NCBI GenBank assembly: GCA_015488295.1
Contig: WFOC01000087.1
Span: forward strand, 1-35,817
Source: Gammaproteobacteria bacterium
Lineage (GTDB): Bacteria; Pseudomonadota; Gammaproteobacteria; SZUA-229
DNA: 35,817 nucleotides
Reading direction: 5' to 3'
In this document: positions 16,596-23,997 of the stretch, in pieces
How positions within the stretch are numbered: the first letter of the stretch is position 1
Layout: every line of letters starts with the position of its first letter
Made by a program: the position numbers and the translations under genes
The notes under the pieces: generated by a model
What the model was told of the DNA's origin: nothing
Database searches by the model: none
The model's input: only the letters and a program-made list of their open reading frames with translations

Positions 16596-17686
16596 TAACT
16601 TTGTTTCTCGATTATGCGGTTTATTGTCTGTTTTACATCATCGACTGTGATCAGCGTCATGCTGTCTGCGGTTTTTATGCGTTCGCCCCAGCGCGCCTCT
16701 TCTACCGTTTTTTGATTGTACTTTAACAGGGCCTGCGGGTATTTGTTGACTACGTATTGTTGATGATTATACGGCCCGGCGCGCTCGGGATTGGTGGCGG
16801 CGTACAGCCCGATGGTGTTCGTGCCCAGCGCGCTGGCGATGTGTACCGGGCCGGTGTCCGGTGCCAGCACCATGTCGGCCAGATGCAAAACGGCGACCAG
16901 TTCATCGATGCTGGTGGCTGTGATCAGGTTAAGTGGTTCGGCAACTTTGCATAAACCGGTAATTTGCGTAGCGGTGTCTTTTTCGAGCTGGCTGTGGCCG
17001 CCTGTCAGCACCACCTGCATGTTGTGTTGCTGGCAAACAAAATCGGCGATGGCAGCATAGCCTTCAGCCGTCCAGTTGCGCCAGTTTTTTGATTTGGCTA
17101 CTGCGCAGGGGTTGATGACGAATATTTCTTTCTTTGTCGGCAGCCGGTTTTGTATTGATTTGATAGCGGCTTGCGCCACCGGCAGTTGCCATCTCAGTTC
17201 GGGTTCAAGGCCGAAATAACGCGGAAATTCCAGAAAACTGTCCAGCACATGCTGGCGTGTGGAAGCCGGTGTGATCTGCCGGTTGCAGAACAGCGACTGC
17301 ATGTCTTTGGCGCGTGCTTTGTTGAAACCCAGTTTGATTTTTGCCGGAATTGCCAGACTGGCTACCGAGGCACGAATTGACAGTTGCATGTGCAGCAGGA
17401 CATCGAAGCTTTTGCCGTTGAGCTGCTGTTTTATCTGCCGACCCAGTTCGCGGTAGGCCGACAGGCCGGCGGCTTTATCAAACACGATGAAGTTGACGTT
17501 TTCGATAGCCTTCACCAGCTGGTATTCTGTCTTGCCGATAACCCAGGTGATTTTTGTCTCCGGCCAGTGTTTTTGCAGGGTTCGCAAAGTCGGCAAAACA
17601 TGCGTAATATCGCCCAGAGCTGACAGCCGGAGCAGACATAAAGTCTCTGGCGGATGGCTGGGTGAAAATGTCTGTGCAGATGTCAT
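16595..17686 (-). CDS. Glycosyltransferase family 9, WaaC-like heptosyltransferase
   Basis: A 363-residue GT9 enzyme resembling heptosyltransferase I (WaaC), which adds the first heptose to Kdo. LCLLRLSALGDITHVLPTLRTL (about 17-38) is very close to the WaaC pattern, including the conserved Asp. HMQLSIRASVASLA, VINPCAVAKSKNW and LAPDTGPVHIASALGTNTIGLY complete the family signature. Pairing with kdsB in a two-gene operon fits a first-heptose role, and no other gene here looks more like WaaC. The assignment within GT9 is by eye, so no symbol is given. It is divergent from the Kdo kinase gene with a 53-base gap. Confidence 0.82.
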   Translation of the reverse strand: MTSAQTFSPSHPPETLCLLRLSALGDITHVLPTLRTLQKHWPETKITWVIGKTEYQLVKAIENVNFIVFDKAAGLSAYRELGRQIKQQLNGKSFDVLLHMQLSIRASVASLAIPAKIKLGFNKARAKDMQSLFCNRQITPASTRQHVLDSFLEFPRYFGLEPELRWQLPVAQAAIKSIQNRLPTKKEIFVINPCAVAKSKNWRNWTAEGYAAIADFVCQQHNMQVVLTGGHSQLEKDTATQITGLCKVAEPLNLITATSIDELVAVLHLADMVLAPDTGPVHIASALGTNTIGLYAATNPERAGPYNHQQYVVNKYPQALLKYNQKTVEEARWGERIKTADSMTLITVDDVKQTINRIIEKQS

Positions 17687-17739
17687 GAAAGCGTTGCCGG
17701 TTTGATAATCAGGGGTTTAATCGTTGGAAGCTATAGTCA

Positions 17740-18498
17740 ATGTCGTCGGATAAGAATTACAAAACCATCAAAACCGGTAAGGCGTACATACTTTATGATG
17801 CCAGCATAATCACTGAACCGAGCCTGTTATTCTTTGATCGCGATTATCACACTAAACAGCAGGCGCAGCAAAATAATTCAACTGCTGAAAAAAGCGGCGG
17901 CATCGGTCGTGCCCGGGTTGCCTATTTTTCTCAGCAGGGTCGCTCACTGGTTTTGAAGCATTATTATCGCGGTGGTCTGGTGGCGGCACTGTTTAAAGAC
18001 CGTTACCTGGGACTGGATATTGAAAAAAGCCGGGCTTTCAGAGAATGGCGGCTGCTTAAAAAAATGGCCGGGCTGGGCCTGCCGGTGCCGGTGGCGGTGG
18101 CGGCGCATGTTGAAAAGGCCGGTCTTTTTTATCGCGCTGATCTGGTCACCGAAGAAATCAAGCAGGCGCAAACCCTGGCCGATGTTTTGTCGGCAAACAA
18201 TATCGATGCCGGGCTGTGGCAGAACATCGGTGCCTGCATCAAACGTTTTCATCAGCATAATGTTTATCATGCCGATCTGAATGCGCGCAATATTCTGCTG
18301 GCCGGAGACAGGCGTGAGGTGTTTCTGATTGATTTTGATAACAGCGATATTCGTGCAAACACGGCAAGCTGGCAGGCGGCGAATCTGGCGCGGCTGCATC
18401 GCTCGCTATGCAAGTTCAAAAAAAACCAGCCGGCTTTCAAGTTTGATGATGCCGGCTGGGCGGCGCTGCTGGCGGGGTATGACGGAGCCGTGGCGTAG
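17740..18498 (+). CDS. kdkA: 3-deoxy-D-manno-octulosonic acid kinase (KdkA-like)
   Basis: ATP-dependent kinase that phosphorylates O-4 of Kdo in the LPS inner core, acting on the cytoplasmic face of the inner membrane. The 252-residue protein has a protein-kinase-like fold: GGIGRARVAYF (53-63) as the glycine loop, Lys73 in LVLKHYYRGG, the catalytic HADLNARNILL (177-187, Asp179) and DFD (198-200) for Mg. YRGG is characteristic of KdkA. In organisms where a single Kdo is attached, KdkA phosphate takes the place of the second Kdo; its presence suggests that type of core. It is divergent from the kdsB unit and precedes the antiporter operon by about 70 bases. Confidence 0.88.
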   Translation: MSSDKNYKTIKTGKAYILYDASIITEPSLLFFDRDYHTKQQAQQNNSTAEKSGGIGRARVAYFSQQGRSLVLKHYYRGGLVAALFKDRYLGLDIEKSRAFREWRLLKKMAGLGLPVPVAVAAHVEKAGLFYRADLVTEEIKQAQTLADVLSANNIDAGLWQNIGACIKRFHQHNVYHADLNARNILLAGDRREVFLIDFDNSDIRANTASWQAANLARLHRSLCKFKKNQPAFKFDDAGWAALLAGYDGAVA

Positions 18499-18566
18499 AG
18501 CTTATAGTCAAATGGTTTGAAGACGGTGTTTTTCCTGATTGTGTTGCAGCAAAAGGGGTGTTAAAA

Positions 18567-18602
18567 ATGACAGCCATGCAAACGCTGAAAAAACCTGAAT
18601 GA
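18567..18602 (+). CDS. Short leader ORF coupled to mrpE start (11 aa)
   Basis: The tiny frame encodes MTAMQTLKKPE and stops with a TGA that overlaps the mrpE ATG (ATGA). An AGGGG motif lies eight bases before its ATG, whereas mrpE has no ribosome binding site of its own. This suggests that ribosomes finishing the leader re-start at mrpE. Coding is unproven; the support is the RBS, spacing and overlap only. Confidence 0.35.
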   Translation: MTAMQTLKKPE

Positions 18603-19120
18603 ATATTGCATCGCATCTGGCGACCAGCCGGCCAAGAGCATGGTTGTTTCGTCTTGTTCTGTTTTCTCTGGTCTGGTGGTTGCTCACCGATGGTGCCACG
18701 GCCTCCTGGCCGGTGGCGGTGCCGGTTATCCTGATTGCCACGCTGCTCAGTGTGCGGCTGATGCCGGCGCTGTCCTGGTCGGTGCCCGGCATGTTGCTGT
18801 TTGTGCCTTATTTTCTCTGGCACTCGATGCGCGGTGGTGTTGATGTGGCCCGCCGTGCCATGCATCCGCAGCTGCCGATTTCCCCCGTGCTGTTTGACTA
18901 CCGGTTTCGCCTGCCGCCGGGTTTGCCGCGTGTTTTCATGGCCAATATTGTCAGCCTGCTGCCCGGCACCTTGAGTGTTGAAATTGATAGTGAGATTCTG
19001 CGGGTGCATGTGCTTGATGAAGCCGGTGATACCAGGCAGGAACTGGCCTTGCTGGAAAATCGTCTGGCGGCCATTTTTGGCCTGACACTGAGCTTTGTTG
19101 ATAGCGAGGGGCAACACTGA
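18599..19120 (+). CDS. mrpE: Mrp-type cation/H+ antiporter subunit E (MbhA-like)
   Basis: Membrane subunit of the multi-subunit Na+(K+)/H+ antiporter. The 173-residue protein has hydrophobic helices at about 17-35, 40-56 and 60-80, then a soluble C-terminal domain. Landmarks are LFSLVWWLLTDG, VARRAMHPQLPISPVL and NIVSLLPGTLSVEID, the conserved SLTPGT-like motif of MnhE (here SLLPGT). It is the first real gene of an eight-gene operon and ends in TGATG, overlapping mrpF by one base. No Shine-Dalgarno precedes the ATG; it may rely on the coupled leader ORF. The same subunit is MbhA in membrane-bound hydrogenases. Confidence 0.88.
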   Translation: MNIASHLATSRPRAWLFRLVLFSLVWWLLTDGATASWPVAVPVILIATLLSVRLMPALSWSVPGMLLFVPYFLWHSMRGGVDVARRAMHPQLPISPVLFDYRFRLPPGLPRVFMANIVSLLPGTLSVEIDSEILRVHVLDEAGDTRQELALLENRLAAIFGLTLSFVDSEGQH

Positions 19121-19380
19121 TGGATGCTGTTTATCTGGCGGTAGCGCTGTTTTTATTGCTGACACTGGTGGCCGGCCTGTGGCGCGTGTTGCGCGGCCCG
19201 ACCGCGGCAGATCGCATGCTGGCCGCGCAGTTGTTCGGCACCACGGCGGTGGCCTGTGTGCTGTTGCTGGCGCAGCTTTATCAGCGACCATCGTTGCGTG
19301 ATGTGGCGCTGGTGTTTGCTCTGCTGGCAGCGGTGGCGGCGGTGGCTTTTGTCCGCCGAGCCTGGCGGGAGAAGTCATAG
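19120..19380 (+). CDS. mrpF: Mrp-type antiporter subunit F (MbhB-like)
   Basis: A small three-helix membrane subunit of the antiporter, 86 residues, the usual MnhF length. After helix one comes LWRVLRGPTAADRMLAAQLFGT, the family's RGPTxxDRxxA signature that sits at the cytoplasmic side of helix two. The third helix has DVALVFALLAAVAAVAFVRR. Its start overlaps the mrpE stop by one base and it is followed by mrpG after three bases. Confidence 0.9.
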   Translation: MDAVYLAVALFLLLTLVAGLWRVLRGPTAADRMLAAQLFGTTAVACVLLLAQLYQRPSLRDVALVFALLAAVAAVAFVRRAWREKS

Positions 19381-19383
19381 CCT

Positions 19384-19683
19384 ATGTCATTCACTGATAT
19401 TCTGACCGTATTGCTGCTGCTCGCCGGTGCTAGTTTTTTTCTTGCAGGCACGGTTGGCCTGCTGCGTTTTCCGGATGTTTATACACGCCTGCACGCACTG
19501 ACCAAGGCGGATAATCTTGGCCTCGGGCTGATGCTGGCCGGGCTGGCCCTGCAGGCAGAATCCTGGACAGTGGTGGCCAGGTTGTTGCTGATCTGGGTGC
19601 TGATCTTGCTGGCCAGTTCCAGTGTTGCCCACCTCGTGGTTCGAACAGCGCAGCAGAAAGGTATTCGCCCGTGGAAACGTTGA
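19384..19683 (+). CDS. mrpG: Mrp-type antiporter subunit G (MbhC-like)
   Basis: A 99-residue, three-helix membrane subunit. It carries the MnhG signature GLLRFPDVYTRLHALTKADNLGLGL near residues 25-48, with the RFPDxYxRxHAxTKxxTLG pattern and a Thr-to-Asn exchange at the end. The last 13 bases overlap the following fused subunit, implying translational coupling. The tail is basic (TAQQKGIRPWKR). Confidence 0.9.
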   Translation: MSFTDILTVLLLLAGASFFLAGTVGLLRFPDVYTRLHALTKADNLGLGLMLAGLALQAESWTVVARLLLIWVLILLASSSVAHLVVRTAQQKGIRPWKR

Positions 19684-20681
19684 CGCTGTTGTCATGGGCG
19701 TTTGATGTCACTCTGGGGCTGACCCTGATGTGGCTGGCCTGGCGTGCACTGGCCAGTGAGGATTTGTTCAAGGGCATTGTGTTATTTATTGCTTTTGGTT
19801 TGCTGATGGCGCTGGCCTGGGTGCGTCTGGATGCGCCGGATATTGCACTGGCGGAAGCGGCGATTGGTGCCGGCCTGACCGGAGCGCTGTTGCTGGGGGC
19901 GCTGGCAAAACTTGAAGCGGGGGCTGAAAGTCGTTCGAGACGGTCTGAAATTCTGCCCCGGCCTGCGGATAAAACAAAAGTGTTCAGTGGCTTGCTGGTA
20001 TTTCTGCTGCTGGCATTAGTGGTGATGCTGGTTTATGCCATCGTAAAACTGCCGCCACTGGCGAGTGGTTTGAGTGCGCAGGTAGCAGAAAATATCACGG
20101 CCAGCGGGGTGAGCAACCCGGTGACTGCGACACTGCTCAATTTTCGCGCCTACGACACCCTGCTTGAGATGGCGGTGTTATTGCTGGCGGTGCTCGGCAT
20201 CCGCTCGCTTGCGGTTGTGCAGGAACCGCGCGGGCGGGAGCCGGGCGCGGTGCTGGATATGCTGTCGCATCTGCTGGTGCCGCTGTTGATTCTGGTTTCC
20301 GGTTATCTGCTGTGGGTGGGTTCGTATGCCGCCGGCGGGGCTTTTCAGGCGGGGGCGGTGCTGGCCGCGACCGGTGTTTTATTATTGCTGACCGGCTGGT
20401 TGCCCGGTGCCTGGTTTGTCGGCTGGCCATTACGTTTTTTGCTGATCTTTGGCCTGGCTGTGTTTGTTGCGGTGACGCTGGTGTTGCAGTTGTTCGGTGC
20501 GTCTTTTCTGGAATTTCCGCCATCACTTGCCGGTTCATTGATTCTGCTGATTGAAGTGGCAGCGGCGCTGTCGATTGGTGTCACATTGACTGCGCTGTTT
20601 CTTGGCGGCCGACCGCAGCCTGAGCCGCCATCATCAGGCAGGGCAGAAAAACGAAACACATCAGGGACGCAGCCGTCATGA
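19671..20681 (+). CDS. Fused antiporter subunit: MbhD/MbhE-like plus MnhB-like domains
   Basis: A 336-residue membrane protein joining three parts that are separate, or part of MrpA, elsewhere. Residues 10-85 match the MbhD/DUF4040 domain (APDIALAEAAIGAG, with Asp57 and Glu62). Residues 105-182 match MbhE, or the end of MrpA (NFRAYDTLLEMAVLLLA, with Asp161 and Glu166). Residues 190-315 match MnhB/MbhF. The MnhB motif usually written H-x-x-PGGGF reads SYAAGGAFQAG (218-228), so the His and Pro are absent. The start is GTG inside mrpG; the stop overlaps mrpC (ATGA). It likely supplies part of the lateral ion path that MrpA gives in classical Mrp. About nine to ten helices are visible. Confidence 0.82.
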   Translation: METLTLLSWAFDVTLGLTLMWLAWRALASEDLFKGIVLFIAFGLLMALAWVRLDAPDIALAEAAIGAGLTGALLLGALAKLEAGAESRSRRSEILPRPADKTKVFSGLLVFLLLALVVMLVYAIVKLPPLASGLSAQVAENITASGVSNPVTATLLNFRAYDTLLEMAVLLLAVLGIRSLAVVQEPRGREPGAVLDMLSHLLVPLLILVSGYLLWVGSYAAGGAFQAGAVLAATGVLLLLTGWLPGAWFVGWPLRFLLIFGLAVFVAVTLVLQLFGASFLEFPPSLAGSLILLIEVAAALSIGVTLTALFLGGRPQPEPPSSGRAEKRNTSGTQPS

Positions 20682-21049
20682 GCAGCGATCTTTTTTATGC
20701 GCTGACCGGTGCCAGCCTGTTTACGCTGGGCCTGTATGCCCTGATAAAACACGCGCATATCCTGCGCAAGATTCTGGCGATTAATGTGATGGGCAGTGGT
20801 GTGTTTCTGTTGCTGGTGGCGTTGGCGGCTGGTGGTCAGCAGGCATTTGATCCGGTGCCTCATGCCATGGTTATCACCGGTATTGTGGTCGCGATATCGG
20901 CCACGGCACTGGCGCTGGCGCTGATGTTGCGATTGCGTGAAGCCAGCGGTCTGGCGGTGCTTCCAGATACATCGCCAGAAGAATTGTCGGAACAGCTGCC
21001 GGAAGCGCCGTCAGATGTAGCGTCAAAAAACAATGGGAAGAATGCCTAG
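20678..21049 (+). CDS. mrpC: Mrp-type antiporter subunit C (NuoK-like)
   Basis: A 123-residue subunit related to NuoK of complex I. It has three helices and the MnhC signature FDPVPHAMVITGIVVAISATALALAL (62-87), which includes the conserved PxPHALVLTxIVI pattern. LRKILAINVMGSGVFLLLVAL is helix two, where the usual acidic residue of NuoK is not present. A hydrophilic C-terminal tail of about 35 residues (ends KNNGKNA) is longer than usual. It overlaps the fused subunit by four bases and mrpD begins three bases after its stop. Confidence 0.9.
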   Translation: MSSDLFYALTGASLFTLGLYALIKHAHILRKILAINVMGSGVFLLLVALAAGGQQAFDPVPHAMVITGIVVAISATALALALMLRLREASGLAVLPDTSPEELSEQLPEAPSDVASKNNGKNA

Positions 21050-21052
21050 GCC

Positions 21053-22492
21053 ATGTTAGCGCAGAGTTTTTCCTGGCAGGTAACAGTAATTATTCTACCG
21101 CTGGTAGCGGCGCTGCTGTGTTTTATGTTGCCGAAGTGGGGCAGGTGGCTTGGCCTGGTGATGGCATTTGCTATTACGGGCAGTGTTATTGTGCTGGCTT
21201 ATCAGGTCATGAATCAGGGCGCGTTGCGTTATGCGGTTGGCGGCTGGGGTGCGCCGCTGGGCATCGATCTGTATGTTGATGGTCTGAGCCTGTTGATGCT
21301 GATGGTGGTGGCTCTGGTCGGGCTGGTGGTCAGCGTTTATTCCATGGCTTATTTCAAAGCCGGGAAAGCCGTGCATTTCTGGCCGTTGTGGATGCTGTTG
21401 TGGACAGCGATGAATGCGCTGTTTTTATCCGCCGATATTTTTAATCTTTATGTCACGCTGGAACTGCTGGGGCTGGCGGCGGTGGCGCTGGTGGCACTGG
21501 CCGGTGGGGTGGATGCCCTGGGCGCGGCCATGCGTTATCTGCTGGTCAGTTTGCTGGGCTCATTGTGTTATCTGCTGGGGGTGGCGTTGCTGTATCACAG
21601 TTTTGGTACGGTGGATATTGCGCTGCTGGCCGAGCGGGTGGAATCAACGCCTGCAGTGTGGGCGGCGATGGCGCTGATGACTGTCGGCCTGCTGTTCAAA
21701 ACAGCGTTATTTCCGCTGCACTTCTGGTTGCCACCGGCACATGCCAGCGCACCGGCACCGGTGAGTGCGCTGTTGTCTGCACTGGTGGTGAAAGCGTCGT
21801 TTTATATTTTGCTGCGGTTGTGGCTGGAAGTGTTTTCGCAGGATAGCACGGCCGCCGCCCAGCTACTGGGTGTGCTTGGCGCGGCGGCTGTGCTCTGGGG
21901 CGGGGTGCAGGCTCTGCGTCAGACCCGGCTTAAAATGCTGATCGCGTATTCCACGGTGTCGCAGATAGGTTATCTGTTTCTGGTGTTTCCGCTGGCCAGT
22001 TTGATGGCGTGGCAGGCAGGTCTTTATCTGCTGCTATCTCACGCGCTGGCGAAAGCTGCCATGTTTCTGGCTGCCGGCAATATATTGTGTTTTGGTGGTC
22101 ATGACCGTATTGCCGATCTTGACCGGGTGGCACAGCGTTTGCCGTTGTCGCTGACAGCGTTTGCTCTGGCAGGTGTCAGCAGCATGGGGTTGCCGTTTAG
22201 TGGTGGTTTTATCGGCAAGTGGATGCTGCTTGATGCTGCGCTGCAGTCCGGTCAGTGGTGGTGGGTGGCCGTTATCATTGTTGGTGGCCTGCTGGCTGCT
22301 GCCTATATTTTTAATGTCATTGGTCATAGTTTTACTCGTGCTGAAATCAGCCATGAAGCAAAACCGGTGCCTGCCATCATGGAGTGGTCTGCTCTGGTGC
22401 TGGCGCTGGCTGCGGTTCTGATGGGGCTGTTTGCTTCCTGGCCGCTGGCGGTGATGGACATTGGCGCACCTTTTGGCGGAGGTGGTAGCTAG
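21053..22492 (+). CDS. mrpD: Mrp-type antiporter subunit D (NuoN/M/L family), first copy
   Basis: A 479-residue ion-translocating subunit with about 14 helices. It keeps all the classic charged residues: Glu137 in TLELLGL, Lys216 in LLFKTALFPLHFWLP, Lys247 in VVKASFY, and the later HALAKAAMFLAAGN lysine. Glu137 falls at the same number as in the well-studied Bacillus MrpD, and it follows mrpC as usual, so this is the copy best called MrpD. It starts three bases after mrpC and its TAG stop overlaps the GTG of the next copy (TAGTG). Confidence 0.9.
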   Translation: MLAQSFSWQVTVIILPLVAALLCFMLPKWGRWLGLVMAFAITGSVIVLAYQVMNQGALRYAVGGWGAPLGIDLYVDGLSLLMLMVVALVGLVVSVYSMAYFKAGKAVHFWPLWMLLWTAMNALFLSADIFNLYVTLELLGLAAVALVALAGGVDALGAAMRYLLVSLLGSLCYLLGVALLYHSFGTVDIALLAERVESTPAVWAAMALMTVGLLFKTALFPLHFWLPPAHASAPAPVSALLSALVVKASFYILLRLWLEVFSQDSTAAAQLLGVLGAAAVLWGGVQALRQTRLKMLIAYSTVSQIGYLFLVFPLASLMAWQAGLYLLLSHALAKAAMFLAAGNILCFGGHDRIADLDRVAQRLPLSLTAFALAGVSSMGLPFSGGFIGKWMLLDAALQSGQWWWVAVIIVGGLLAAAYIFNVIGHSFTRAEISHEAKPVPAIMEWSALVLALAAVLMGLFASWPLAVMDIGAPFGGGGS

Positions 22493-23997
22493 TGTATGCC
22501 ATAAACTGGGATGTCTGGCTGCCATTATGCATTCTGGCCAGTTCGCTGCTGCCGGGTCTGCTTATTTTCTTTTTGCCTGAAGAGCGAGTGGTGATGCGCA
22601 CCCTGTTAAATCTGGGTGGTGCTTCGCTCAAACTGGTGCTGGTCGGCATTTTGATCTGGGGTGTTTTTAACGGCCATCATTATGAGTTTCGTTTTTCTCT
22701 GTTGCCCGGGCTGGATCTGGTGCTGCGTGCTGATGCGTTATCGCTTTTGTTTGTTGCACTATCGGCGGTGCTCTGGTTGATTACAACGGTTTATGCCATT
22801 GGCTATCTTGAAGGTTCGCCGCATCGCAGCCGGTTTTTTGGTTTTTTCAGCCTGTGTGTGACTGCTACTGTGGGTGTTGCGCTGGCCGGCAATCTGATGA
22901 CTTTTCTGCTGTTTTTTGAAATGTTGACGCTGGTGACGTACCCGCTGATTGTGCATCGCGGGACACAGGAAGCGCGCCGCGCCGGGCGTATTTACCTTGC
23001 TTATACGGTTGCCGGCGGCACCTCGCTGCTGGTCGGCACCGTGTGGCTTTATGGTCTGGCCGGTTCGCTGGAATTTACCAGTCAGGGGTTTGTGGCTGAT
23101 CTGGTGACCGGGCATCGCGTAGAACTTGTTATCATTTTTGTGCTGTTGATTGCAGGCGTGGGGGTGAAGGCTGCGCTGCTGCCTCTGCATGGCTGGCTAC
23201 CGCAGGCGATGGTGGCGGCCGCGCCGGTGAGTGCTTTGCTGCACGCGGTGGCGGTAGTGAAGGCAGGGGCTTTTGGTATCGTGCGGGTAGTTTATGATGT
23301 GTACGGTATCGACTTTGCGGTTAGTCTGGGGGTGGCTCTGCCACTGGCGATACTGGCGGCGGTGACCATTCTTTACGGCTCGGTGCGCGCACTGTTTCAG
23401 GATGATCTGAAACGCCGGCTGGCGTTTTCTACTGTCAGCCAGGTTTCATATATTGTTCTGGGCACCGCTATTGTCGGGCCGGTGGCAGCGGTGGGCGGGC
23501 TGGTGCATCTGGTGCATCAGGGAGTGATGAAGATCACGTTGTTTTTCTGTGCGGGTAATCTTGCTGAGACATTGGGGGTTCATAAAATCAGTGAAATGGA
23601 TGGCGTTGGCCGGCGCATGCCCTGGACCATGGCGGCGTTTACCATCGGTGCTTTTGGTATGATCGGTGCGCCACCGATGGCCGGGTTTATCAGCAAATGG
23701 TATCTCGGGCTGGGTGCGCTGGAGGCCGGGCAGGGCTGGGTGGTTCCGGTGCTGGTTGGCAGTAGCCTGCTCAATGCGGCTTATTTTCTGCCTGTGCTGT
23801 ATCGCGCCTGGTTTAAGGTGCCGGCGGCAAGCTGGCCGGCGGAACGTTCGTTTGGTCGCGTGGAAACTTCTCTGGCGTTGCTGCTGCCACCGTTGATCAC
23901 AGCTTTTCTGTCACTGCTGCTGGGGCTGCTGGCATCGGCACCTTTTAGCCCTCTGCAATGGGTGCGTTTTATTATCACGCTGGAGTATGTGCCGTGA
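22492..23997 (+). CDS. NuoL/M/N-type antiporter subunit, second copy
   Basis: A 501-residue membrane protein with about 14 helices, paralogous to the preceding mrpD. Charged residues of the translocation path are kept: Glu143 (FFEMLTLVTY), Lys226 (GVGVKAALLPLHGWLP), Lys257 (AVVKAGAFG) and HQGVMKITLFFCAGNL. It is therefore likely to be an active ion channel half. The start is GTG, overlapping the previous stop by one base, and the end overlaps the third copy by four bases. Databases often name such proteins MnhD or complex I subunit 5 family. Confidence 0.88.
   Translation: MYAINWDVWLPLCILASSLLPGLLIFFLPEERVVMRTLLNLGGASLKLVLVGILIWGVFNGHHYEFRFSLLPGLDLVLRADALSLLFVALSAVLWLITTVYAIGYLEGSPHRSRFFGFFSLCVTATVGVALAGNLMTFLLFFEMLTLVTYPLIVHRGTQEARRAGRIYLAYTVAGGTSLLVGTVWLYGLAGSLEFTSQGFVADLVTGHRVELVIIFVLLIAGVGVKAALLPLHGWLPQAMVAAAPVSALLHAVAVVKAGAFGIVRVVYDVYGIDFAVSLGVALPLAILAAVTILYGSVRALFQDDLKRRLAFSTVSQVSYIVLGTAIVGPVAAVGGLVHLVHQGVMKITLFFCAGNLAETLGVHKISEMDGVGRRMPWTMAAFTIGAFGMIGAPPMAGFISKWYLGLGALEAGQGWVVPVLVGSSLLNAAYFLPVLYRAWFKVPAASWPAERSFGRVETSLALLLPPLITAFLSLLLGLLASAPFSPLQWVRFIITLEYVP

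Noticed and set aside
18437-19378. Long minus-strand frame of 313 codons opposite kdkA, mrpE and mrpF
   Set aside because: Composition is dominated by Pro, Arg, His and Gln, typical of the antisense of membrane genes, and mrpE/mrpF are clear on the plus strand.
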